A program made the position numbers and the translations under genes. 64,000 nucleotides of DNA, from assembly GCF_022458985.1 (NCBI RefSeq), contig NC_061777.1, positions 20,673,668 to 20,737,667 of the forward strand, given 5' to 3'. Source of the stretch: Mugil cephalus. Taxonomy: Eukaryota; Chordata; Actinopteri; Mugiliformes; Mugilidae. Shown here piece by piece: positions 38,201 through 50,200 of the stretch. Below the pieces are notes generated by a model. That model was not told the DNA's origin, did no database searches, and saw nothing but the letters and a program-made list of their open reading frames with translations. Every line of letters begins with the position of its first letter. Positions within the stretch are counted from its first letter, which is position 1.

Positions 38201-41200
38201 GCCTAAGGCGACGTACTTTGCCTTGACGGGGCAAATACATGAGCCAGTTTCTCCCGGAGATGTACGAAGAACCATTGTTGACACAACGGTGCCCTCTGAT
38301 GATTTGTTTCTGGGGACTGCTTTGGATGGCTCGCAAGTGAAGGTTCTTCCAATCAGGAGGAATCCATCATTAGATGAAGCTTTTGGAAAAACCACTCATG
38401 AGCAAGTTGTAGAGTTGATGATGAGGAGCCGTATGTCTGCCAGGGAGATCCAATTGACTTCAGACGGAAGGATCAAAGAAGAAATAATAGAGGTTGAGAA
38501 GAAAAGAGAACCCCAAAAAGAGACAGAAAGACTCCTCGAGAGGGACCGACAGAAACAGCTCGAAATGGAGAAACAAGCAGATTTAGAATTTGCCCGATTG
38601 AAGGAGAGGGAGATGCAAAGAGAATATGAAAGGCAAAGACAGAGAGCCTTTGAAAAGGAGAGACAAGAACAAGAGGAGAAACAGCGTGCACTGGAAAGAC
38701 AAAAACAGATCGACCTTGAAAAACAGAAACTGCAAGATTTGGAGAGGGAAAGAGAGAAACAGCGGCTACGAGAACTGGAGAAACAGAGAGAGTTCGAACG
38801 AGAGCAGCAGCGGCGTTTCGAGAGAGAGAAACAACGAGAACTGGAGAGACAGAAAGAGATTGAAAGGCAGAAACTGCAGGAAATGGAAAGACAGCGTGAA
38901 AAGGAGAGGCAAAGACAAAGGGAGGAAGAGAGGCAGAGACAGCTGCTCGAGAAACAGAAAATGGAGCTGGAAAGAGCTAAAGAGCTGGAGAGACAAAAGC
39001 TCTTAGAGTTTGAAAAACAGAAACAGATAGAAAAGGAGAGGCAGCAGATCCTCGAACTCGAGAAACAGAGACAGAGAGAGAAGTTGGAGAGAGAACAGGC
39101 GGAGAAAGTAAAACAGATGGCATTAGAACAGGAAATGTTAAGAATAAGAGAGATTGAAAGAGAGAAGGAAAGACAAAGAGAGAAGGAAAGACAAAGGGAG
39201 ATGGAAAGACAAAGGGAGATGGAAAGACAAAGGGAGATGGAAAGACAAAGGGAGATGGAGAAGGAGCGTCAGAAAGAGATAGAGAAGGAGCGTCAGAAAG
39301 AGATGGAAAAGCAGAGAGCGCTGGAAAAGCAGAGAGAGCTGGAAAAGCAGAGGCAAAGAGATTTAGATAGACAGAGACAGTTAGACATTGAAAGACAGGA
39401 TTTAGAAAACCAGAGACTGAGGCAACGCGAACAGGAGAAGGAAAAGCAGAGGATGAAGGAATTAGAGACACTTAAAGAGATGGAGAGGAGGCAGCTCTTG
39501 GAGTTTGAAAAACAAAAGCAAACAGAGAGGGACAGATTGCAAACCTTGGAGCTTGAGAAACACAGACTGAGGGAGAGGATGGAAAAGGATGCGGCAGAGA
39601 AAATGAGACAAGTGGCCAAACAGCAAGAAGCAGAGAGACAGAGACTGAAAGAAAAGCAGAACAAAGAAGAGCAGGAGAGGCTGAGGTCGGAGTCGACACC
39701 TCTCAGGCCTAAAGTTGTAGATCTGGACTCTGTTGTCAGAAATGACCAGTCGCCTAAAGCTCCTCTTCAACGCAGTGACTTTGCTACACGCTGGAAGGAG
39801 CCGTACAAGCCTGGCGTTCTTGACATTGACTCATTCACATCACAAGCTCTGAACCCCCCTGGCAAAGACTTGTTTCCCGTGTCTAATATTCAGGGAGGGG
39901 ACGCTGAGTTCGGGTCTAAGTCACTGCCTGCACCCGAAAGAGATGTCAGCTGGAAGGTACCAGTGCAGACAGGTTTCTCAAGCCTAGTGTGGACGCCGTC
40001 CCCTCAGGACCCGTGGGAGCTGCAGCCTGTGGAGATGTCCGTGGACAAACCTGCGCCTGAACCCAGGAAACACACGAACAAGCCCAGCCCAGAACAGCTC
40101 CTCCTCAGGCAGGAGGACCGCATCCTCAATCCACACAGGCCCTCGTCTGCTGTCCTGGACGACCTGCTCCACTTAACCCCCTTTTCTGGGACAGAGACAA
40201 ACTCTGGTAACTCCTCCAGTGGACTCCCTCCTACAGAGCTGGCCTGGCTTCCTAGAGAGTTACGGCCTCAAGAGAGCAGGGGAGATGGCCCGAGCCAAAG
40301 GAGATCACAGGGATCTCAGGTGAGTGAGCCAGAGATAAATAATTAATTTAAAGTGGAAAAGGGTTACGTTCCACCCAATGTATTCTTTTTCAAACTGGTG
40401 GGTTTTCCTAAATCTTATCTTTTTTCTTTAAAATCTAAGTAGGTTCGTAATATAAAGGATTCAATGAAGTAGACATGGTGCTATTAAAATATGAACATAC
40501 ACTGATCAGCCATAACTGAATGACTTTGCAAAACTTGAAAAATAATTTCTCAGACATCTGTCTTATCAGTAGTCTTGTAATGACCCAGGATACATGAACG
40601 TGAGCTCTCATGAGCTTAAACTAATAAAAAGTCTCACAACATGAACTGGCATGTGTTAGTTTTGCTAGAAGAAATAATTTGATCAATTATGGTCTCTCCT
40701 CATGTAAATATTGATTTAAGTGAAACAGTTCTCAGTTCCTGATGAACTTGTTCTACCAGGTTTACTATCGAGCCCAAAATAGTAAAGAAAATAAATATTA
40801 CTGTTCATTGAACTAAACTTTGCTTCTTCTTTTTATGGAAGAAAATGTAGTACATTTTTCAGTCATAATAATCATATGTTATATGATTTATAGTACGCTG
40901 TGCAGCATCAGCAGCTTTTGGGGATGTAGTAAGTGATGCAGACGAGGTTCTAATTTAGTATTTTGTATTTTTCGTATTGTCAGGAGCTGAACAGGATGCG
41001 GTCTCGCAGCGTGTCACGGCGATCGGCTCCTTCAGGTAGCGCCGTGGATGGAAACCTTTCCAGGATGAGGAGCCGCAGCTCCCACAGAGAGCAGAACCGT
41101 CACAGCTGGGTGAGTCAGCCTGCAGCTCGGTCCGAGCAGCAGCAAATCTTCGTGGCTGTAACTCAGTGAGATTTAAAACTGCTGGCCAAGTCGTTGCGTC

Positions 41201-44200
41201 AGTTCGATGACTGGCTGTGAGCCCATTATTACAAATGACCGCTTTCATTCGGGCTACTTCTCACACAGATCTGCTGAGACAGGGAAAGAAATCCGTCTGT
41301 CGTTGGCGATGCTATCTGCAGCCGAGCATGTGCACCTGTGGGTGTCTTGCTTTGACACGAGACACTGGTGGAATGCAGTTATTTGTCTGAATTTAGTTGC
41401 TGCTGGGCTCAGGTAGTAAAGATTTGATGACTAATGTCGAAGGTGTGAGAGACCTAGACTCACCTCCGCCCTTCCAACAATACATTCTCGGGAAGTGTAC
41501 TTTCTCTGTCCTGTTATTCAGGGTTGGATTAGACAAATGGTTAATAAGTACATGTTGTTGCTGCTCATTTATCAGAGACTCGTCAGCATAGTTCAGAAGA
41601 AACTGTAAAGCGTAAGGGCTCGTAATAATCATGCAGCCAAACAGACGCGTAACATTTGTTATCACTGTGTTCCTCTACACTGATTGGTTACATCTCACAT
41701 TCGTAGCTTTTAACCACGTAGTTCACGTGAGTATTTTCCTAACCTTTAAAATGGGTAAACAAATGCATGTATGCATGTGACGCTGTGCACACAGAGATCA
41801 TTCTATACAAGCATGAACAGTGTTATCAACTATAGGGTTTGGTTCAGTCGGCTCTTTGTCACTGAGACTTTAATTGCAGGCTCAGGTTGAAGGCCTGCAC
41901 TATGAACCCAGAAGTACAGGAATTGTGTCTTGGTAGGCGACACAGAGCTCAGATTAAATGACTGCTCGCTACCACCATCTAGTGGTCGGGTTGCGGGCGG
42001 CTCAGAAATGTCTTGAGTAGTTCCTTGTTGCTATTTACAAGTTTTTTTGTTTGTTTGTTTGTTGAGTTTTGTTTAAATTTCTGCTCTGCTTTTAATGCTG
42101 ACAGTATTGAATGCTGGGCCTAATTACAATAGTTTAGCTAAGTACAATAATACACACTGTTACACACTCATGTGCACCAGATACAACTCAGACATTCAAC
42201 ATTTCAGGGACCAAAGGATTTGATTAGTTTTGATGTTCTCCCTTCATGTTACAAACAAAAAGACAAAATATCGAATAAAATCATGTGATAGGATGTTAAA
42301 TGTTGTGTTCACGTTGCACTCCTTCCTCATAGTTAAAATGTTAAAATATACACTGATCACCCATAATGTTATGGTAACACAGACAGGTGAGGTGAACAAC
42401 ACTTTTTAATTACGATGTGACTATCTGGCGAATGAACATTTTCCCCTGAAGAATGGGCATTTCGAGAGATTTAAATGACAGAGGATGCTGGTCTGTAGTG
42501 GCCAGGACTCATCCGACAGATGAGTTACTGCACCTTGAGGCACGTGATCATCAGAACTGGGCCAAGGACCAGTGTAAGATGATGACCTGGTTCATTGCTT
42601 AACCCGGGAGAAGAAAGCAATCTTGTGCAGGCAGTATGATGCCTTGGGCGATGTTTAGCTCAGAGACCTTGGCTCCTGCCATTTCATGCGGATGTTACTT
42701 TGACACGTACCTCCTACCTAAGCAGTGCTGCAGACCATGCGCCTTTCTTCAAAACACTATTCCCTGGTGGGGAGACTGTGTGCACTGACACAAAGCAAAA
42801 TTGTCTCTGCAAGTGTTGACTTGCCCTCCAAAGTCCCCAGATTTCAATCCTTGGACAAACGGGTCCGATCCGTCGATGCCCCACCTCTCATCTTGCAGGA
42901 CTTAAAGGATCTGCTTCTAACTTCTCATTTCAAGTTACCACAGCACACCTCGAGAGGGTTAGCGGTATGTAGGTATTAGGATGGTGATCATAGTGTTATG
43001 GCTGATCAGTGTATTTGCTTCTGTTGCTAAGACATTTTGCTACTACTACATGATACAGAAAAAACCTTGTCCTTGTGGTTATTTTTCTGCTACAGACATG
43101 TATTTCTCCAACACTTGCTGGGTGTGTTTGTCAAAGTCATGAATAGATGATGTCTAAGAAAGCGTGTGGTCTACAAATCTGATTAAAAATCCGACCGTGG
43201 GTTGATGGAAGCATCCTCTGACTCACAGTGATGAGCTGGTAGTTGTGTGGTGATATCACTGGTTGTAAACCGGGGGTCTGAGGCAGGTGAGAGCAGCAGA
43301 GTAGAGATGGGCATCGGACTGAGAGCTGCGTTGTACATATGGTCGTGCTGTTTTACTCCATACTGCCTCTGGGTAAGTCATAGCTCTTATTACAGATGTT
43401 TCTCTCTAAAATGTCTTACTACTTACACAGTGCTACGTGTACAGCAGGTAGTCACTCTATGTGGAAGACGCTATGTACAGTAGCTACGTCCAGTTCTGTC
43501 TCCTTCTCGTTGCTGGCTGGTGCCGCGCACGGACTGATGAGGTCAGAGTCAGAATAGGGGAAGTGATGAGCAGCCGTGAGTCATTTCCCTGTAGATGAAA
43601 TTTCTGCAGGATGACTATTAGGGAAATGAGGGAACAGTATAACGCGTGTAATGTGTTTACTTATTCATTATAACTTATGTCATTTTCAGCACTTGTTTCT
43701 GTTAAAATCGATTGTGTGAATACTGTGAGGCATATTATCCAGTGTATGTTTGATGATTAATTATTCTGTAAGTGAGTCTGTAGTTATTGATAAAATAGAA
43801 CGTCTGGATCATATGGAAGCAGTAGGTTTGAAGAAACTTTGACGATTGTAGTTTTTATTTTGTGTGTCGTAATGCCTTGTCTTGTCCAACCAAGGTTACT
43901 TATATGTTGGTTGATAGATCAAAGAAATGCACACCTTTTGTTTAATAACCAATGATTTAGAATGTATTATTATATACAGTCTTTCTATTTTCTGTGGATT
44001 CATAGATCAATATATGGATCTATTGTTTCAGTGGTGACGTTGAGGATGTGGTCATCTTGAAAATTTACATTTTAAGTTGCTGCAGAAGGAAAATCAAATG
44101 TGTACGTGTCCCAGTGAGTCCTGACAATAAGCCCTGGAGTCCCTTCCCTAAGTTGAATGCAGCCACAATACACCATTGTTTTTCCATATTATATCTATTT

Positions 44201-47200
44201 TGTTAAAAAGAAAAAAAAATATTAATTTGTACTGACTTCTATTAATTTACCTCCCAGACCATAAGATGTAAAATATAGATAAAGTAACCTTCCTTTCCCT
44301 AACAGTCTGTCCCAGGAAGAAGCCGCCATTTTGAGGCCAAGGAGCGTGTGAGAGCAGTCAGTTTGTGTGCTGTTGAAAACTGAGAACCTCACGGGGAACT
44401 TGCCTTTAACGCAGCGCTTCAAAGAAACGATCAGATTACCTGCAGGGGGCATATGTGGACAGAGATTCAGCTTTTATGAGCCCCTTTGTCCCCGTTTTGT
44501 TTTTAGAGGCTAACTCTCTGAAGTGTGTCTCTGAGTGGCTTTATTTGTGGTACTAATTCACTGTTTAAGCTGACAGCACGCGTCAGGAAGTATTGTAGCC
44601 TGCCCTGATGTTTGCATGAGTCTGACTCTGAATGAGATTTAAACAAACATACTCTTGCCTGTTGTGATTCTTGCTGTCGGCTGCATTGTGCTGACAAACT
44701 GGTTGATAAGTACGAGCTCGCCTCAGCGGTGGAGCCAAACCTGTCTTTTCACTCTTCTCATTCATGCGTGTATAATTTGCCTATTTATAGTTTTTTTTTT
44801 TTTATATGTATTATTTTGTGCTCATTCCTGTCATATCGAGTCACCCCCACTTTGTCTCTCCAGCTTTCTCTTTTTGGTTTGAATGGAGACACTGTGGCCG
44901 CAAGTACATTATTTTCTCTTTCTGTTCTTTCATTCTTCATTTGCAATTCTGGCAGTGTCACTTCATTTTCTTTCTCTGAAACTAAATCAGGCTGTAGTGA
45001 CAGAGCACCGCAGAACATATATTACCCTCCCCTTTCCACCGGCTCTGAATCACGGACCTCCCATTCTCCCTCTCTCTCCCTCTCTCTCCCTCTCTCTCCC
45101 TCTCTCTCCCTCTCTCGCTCTCTCTGAATCCGTCCCACTCTCCCTCTCTCCTCCCAGTTTCTCCTTGACGGTGAGTCCTATAGTGCTGACTACAGACAGC
45201 AGCACTTCTGACGCATTTTCTCCTACCTGCCCATACCTGCAGGAAAAGGCGAGGAGAGAAAGAATTTCTTCCTCTGGTTCTGACTTCTCCACCCAGCACT
45301 GTTTCTCTCTTTGGCCCTGCATGGTTTCCCTCTGGTTTACCACATGGAGTGACTACAGCAGTTTTCCTTTTGCCACCAGCTGTCCTGCACCATTTCTCCT
45401 TGCAGCCTTTTGCCAGAAGATGGTACAAATCACTGTGGGGATGTAGCCTTGTTGGATTTTTCCACCTGGAATCCGAGTCTTGTCTTTGGACAGAACCGAT
45501 CATCGCCAGCCCCGGGACAGACGACGGGTCGGCTGTAATTGGGCTCGGTTCAGTCGTCACACCTGGAGGACTGTCAGAGGTGTCACAGAGCGATCTTATG
45601 TGGCGAAAATAGATAAGTGAATGTTGTACTGAACAGATGGTATGCTGAGGGTCTGATTCAGTCATTATTCTTGCTCAGCCCTGTTCTTGAGTAGTACTTT
45701 GTGCACTTGAAGCTAGAGAACATGTCTGAAAAACCTGTTGGAAGACTGTGCAGCAGTTTTTCTGGCCGTCTCACGGAGCAGGACCCCCGCATGTAACTAG
45801 TGTTAAGCGCCGGACTTTTGTAACCTTTACATGCACGTGGGCCTTGTGCCAGGCGTATCATAGCAAACATATCTTGGGAGCATCAAAATAGACTTTAGAA
45901 AGCCTCACAATTCACTTACGGCCGCCAGCCTGGAGCCTTTGGCAGTGATGAGTTGAAACAAGAGTCCTGACGGCTCCAGTGGGACTGCGCTGCTGAAAGG
46001 CCATTTTGGAAGTGAAACTGGGGAGAGTCTGTCAGAGACCGACTGGCGTTATCTGTGCTGCAGTGCCGTGGGCAACAGACACCGGCAGTATCACCACGTT
46101 AAACTAGCTGAGTTCTGTTGTTCTCTGTGTCACCTTCCTCACTGCTGCAGTATTGACCCTGCAACGTACGTCAGTGAACACCTAGGACACCATCCCTGGA
46201 CATCTCTCCAGCACAGCCGCACTCTAATGACTCCCCGGCTTCTGTCACAATAGAAGTCACAGCTCGGCTCGCAGGCTCTACACAGACACAGCAGGTCTTG
46301 ACAGGAGTGGGCTGTAATGGAGTATCTCGGGGACAAGCTGTCAGTGGCTCACTCTCAGGTGTCGGGATGGGTGGGGAACGTCCGGCGCTCCTTTCACGGG
46401 GCGATCAGCTTCTTGTCCAACTCGGTGGAGAGGGGAGGCAGGGGAGAGGACGGGACGGGGGACTTCAAGAGGACCAACTCCCTGCGCTCCCTGGCCTCCC
46501 GTAGCAGGGAGTCCATCCGCAGATTCTCGCTGCGCAGCCAGCAGCGCCTGTCCTTACGCAGACGCACGGCACCCAACACCCCCACCGCTGTAAGACGACA
46601 CTCTCACATTCAAAGCGCAAACCCATGTTTCCCCACATAAATACAGGTCGGGATTGTCAGACTGTTTGTTTGAGTTAAATAAAGAGAAAGTGGAATTCAA
46701 GTCATTTTGCAGCGACGTCGGGCCACTTTATTAACTGCTGCACCTTCTTAAACTATTTGGTGTCGAGCCAAACATGTCAAGAACTCATCCATCTGCTGTG
46801 TTATACACAGCCCTGCTGCGTCTCATCTGTCTCTATGCTTTCATCACATACGTGTCTTACGTTATCCTTGGCAAACCATAAACATCGCCTCTCTTTGTTT
46901 TAGTAGTTATTCTAGTGCTGCTTCCGCCTTTGAAAATACAAAAATATGTTGTGTTTTCGTCTCCTCGTTGCTTGCCTACACCCTTACATCTAGCCTGGCC
47001 TGTGTGCCGGATAGGTTTAGAAAACCATGAGGGATATCGCTACCTTGCAGTGCTGTTGTTTCCCGATTTTAAGTTAACGCCTGTTTGTTCAACTGCTGCA
47101 CAACTCCTCATGAGTCACAACTCCCAGAGATAAGCTGTGTTTTTATGACGTCCGTGCGGCTACCATGTCTTCGTTGGTTTTAGAGTGCTGTTGCGGTCTC

Positions 47201-50200
47201 TGAGAGGAGCATACCTCTCCACCAGTAAGTGGATGACTGACAGTTAAAGGTCAGTATGGTTGAATGTGATGGAGAGAAACCCATAAATGCGTGAAGGCAG
47301 TCCAGGGGAAAACCACCCATTTCCCATTTGTCCCTGAGCCCAGAAATCGCTTGTAGTCTCTGAGCTGTTGTTCGTATGCTCTACCACATTTAAACATGCT
47401 GGTTTACTTTTGCAAACTGTCGTAATTGTCTCTGCTGTAGCTCTGATGTGTCTGATGCAGCTTTTGATGTTACCATACGAGATAATGAAAATCTTGAGGT
47501 GTATTTGACAGTTGAATAGCAATACCAGAAATGAAGCAGATATACTGCAATGCTAGCAGTGTGTGTCTCGTGTCTCGTCGTCTCGGAGCAGTCTGCACTT
47601 CTTAATATTTTTAAGATATATTTTAAAGCTCCCGCGTTGACAGCGACTCTTGGCGTCTTTTCATCCACACTCTTAGTTAATATCAGGATAGCACCAATAT
47701 TATATAACACGAAACTGAATGTTGATATTAGATACTCTCAAATGACTTTCGACTATTTAAGTTCTGACTCGCGATTTGTGCCATATCAGATGTTGTGTAA
47801 ATGTAACGTGCTCATCCACGTGGTGTCATAAACTCTGAATGCAAGTCAATACAAGTGGTGGGCTGAACACGTAGAGGCCAACACAGATCTTGCAAGTTGT
47901 GCCTGGAAATGTTAAATCTTATGTTTGGCCCAGAGGAAAATATATTTGCAGCCAGTATCAGTGACACTACACAAAGAAATTAACACAAATCTTTGAATCA
48001 TTCGGCATTAAGACATTTAAGAAACCAATCAAAGCCAGGGTTAGGGTTCAGGTTCCCCCTGCTCCTCCACATGACCAAGACACTGACATAGCTCCTGATG
48101 GTTGGCGAGCGCCTGTCATGGCTCCACTACCATTGAACTGAAGAACTGACCTCCACCTCCAAAACCTCCATAGATGATGATAAGAAAAACCCTGTTAGCT
48201 ATGTATTAATGTTTGCCAGCAGTGTGTCATCATACTAATGATACATTAATCTGCACAGTTAAGTGGCACGTTTCACCTCAACAATTATCATATTGGCAAA
48301 AAAACAAGGAAAACAAACCCCAGACTGAGAGTAATCCTTTGAGTCAGGTTCAGAGCGCTGTGGGCGAAAATCTTAAGCCAAGTCAGGTTTTTACATTCTT
48401 GCCCTCTGTTCTTACTAGATGCTTTGTACAGGGCCGAGCCCTTGTCTGTATGCGCCACTTGTGTAATGAGAGAGAACAGCAGCACTGCTCTGTTTGCCCA
48501 GTTCATCTTAATGTAAGCCCTCTGACATCCGCCTGCAACGCCCATTTATGACATGAGATCAATGCTCACGGGAGCAGTTGTTTTGAATATCGGTAGGATA
48601 TTTCTATTGATTACTGCAGTGAGCATGAGAGCACACCGAGCATATTTTCCCACTCCACCCAGGGCAGCGTGTGTGGTGACGTACAGTGTCAGCTTTAATG
48701 GTTGTTAATAGACCTACAGTACATGAGACGGCCCTGTCTGATCCTGTTTATAACCTGGAGAAGATCATGTATCGGTTATGAGCGCTGTCATTTTCATACC
48801 AGTGTTAGCTACAGTCCTGAAGAATGTAAACACTGTAGCTGAGATGTTTGTGGTAATAGTGATGCGGAGATGGGCATTCAACAGCAACTTATAAGCTTGT
48901 AATTGCACTAATTACATCTACAGCAACGTACACTGATCAGCCACAACGTTAAAACCACCTAACGTTGTGTAGCTCTCCCTTTTTTTGTGTGTTATTGTGC
49001 AGGGGCTGCATCATGCTGCCGAGTGTCATTGCCGTGGGGTGGAGTGGGCGTGTCTGGTTTGGTCTAAGTGACATTCACATGAAAGCTATGATGTTGAATT
49101 GTCACAAGATGATCAATGTTATTTGCTTCTGTCGGTGGCTTTAATGTTGTGGCTGTTCGGTGTATTTACTGCTTATCAGCTGTTGAGAACAGAGCAAACC
49201 ATAGACTGTCACATGGGTTATGTGCAGCAGTCAGTCTTCAGTTCATTATCAAGTAGATATTTCCAAGGCTTTCCTTCCAACGCCTTCCTCCACAGATTGT
49301 CAGTCAGCCCTATTTAGTGATCAGCCCTTTCTCTCCTTTATCCTTCCATTCATCCGCTCTTTGTTGTGTTGTTTCCCCCGACACACCCTTCCTGACTAGG
49401 GGAAGCTGGCTATGGCTAATGTTATTAAGGAAAAACTATAAATCATTGCTACTGGACCTGTTGGTTCAGTAGGCTTCCTCCATCGACAGTACTTTCCATG
49501 TTTGTGGTTAATGGCATAGACTGCACCTGTGCGCGTGCATTCAGCAGAGCAAGTTCATAATCTTTTGTCTTTCAAAGTTATTTGTTTTTGTTGTTTAGCT
49601 ATTCAGACATGACATATAACAGGCAGTGAATACCTGAGGCTTATAACATGAGACTTAGCCCGGAATCGGCCTCTAAGGGGCTTTACTTACTGCCGTAAGT
49701 AGTGGCTGTATAATGGCACCTCTCTTCAACATGTTCCAGCAAAGGCTATGCTGATCAGATCGGGGTGTGTCCTGGGCGTGTTTAGGTTGAGTAACACGCA
49801 GAGATATAGGATTGGAATTTTTATCACCAGCACTTTACGAGGTCTCCTTTAAAGTTTTTGCCAATTTTTATAGCAACATGTAGAAGAGGGAGGATGACAT
49901 AATACAAACAGCAACATCTGGAACAGAGCTTGACGCAGTCCTCTGTGAGACGGAGCTGGTTGAAGCTTTAACAGTATCGGGGGTGATGATTTCAGTATTC
50001 AGAAACAGTATGTGCACATTGATTAATCCTCCTCCGTGGTGAATTATCACTCAGGAGATGTGTGTGTGTGTGTGTGTGTGTTCGAGGTTATTCCAAGCGG
50101 TGTGACCCTGTGATGTCGGCTCGGAAAGTGTGAGTGCTGTAAATCCTTGAGGAGAGGTTGAGCTGAAGTGCTTTCTCAGATGCAGGGAGCATTGTTGAAT

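Larger units (their letters stand above)
41110..46316. other. First part of the large KIAA1671 intron
   Basis: This is intron between the 41109 donor and the internal candidate promoter. It holds a transposon copy (42349-43013), a CTCF-like motif (41972) and a CTCCCTCT repeat (45066-45125). Open frames around 44883-45665 are shadows of the simple repeat. No other gene was recognised. Confidence 0.5.

Noticed and set aside
38977-39770. Several long minus-strand frames rich in Leu, Ser, Phe and Pro
   Set aside because: They are the complement of the E/R/K/Q-rich coding helix, whose purine bias removes stops on the other strand.
42725-42979. 84-codon frame
   Set aside because: It lies inside a non-coding transposon copy; phrases match the repeat, not a protein.
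44982-45665. 227-codon minus-strand open frame
   Set aside because: It runs through the CTCCCTCT repeat, its composition is driven by that repeat (RERERE), and there are no splice sites or family resemblance.
48035-48056. GGTTAGGGTTC, telomere-like
   Set aside because: Only one or two TTAGGG-like units, not an interstitial telomere array.
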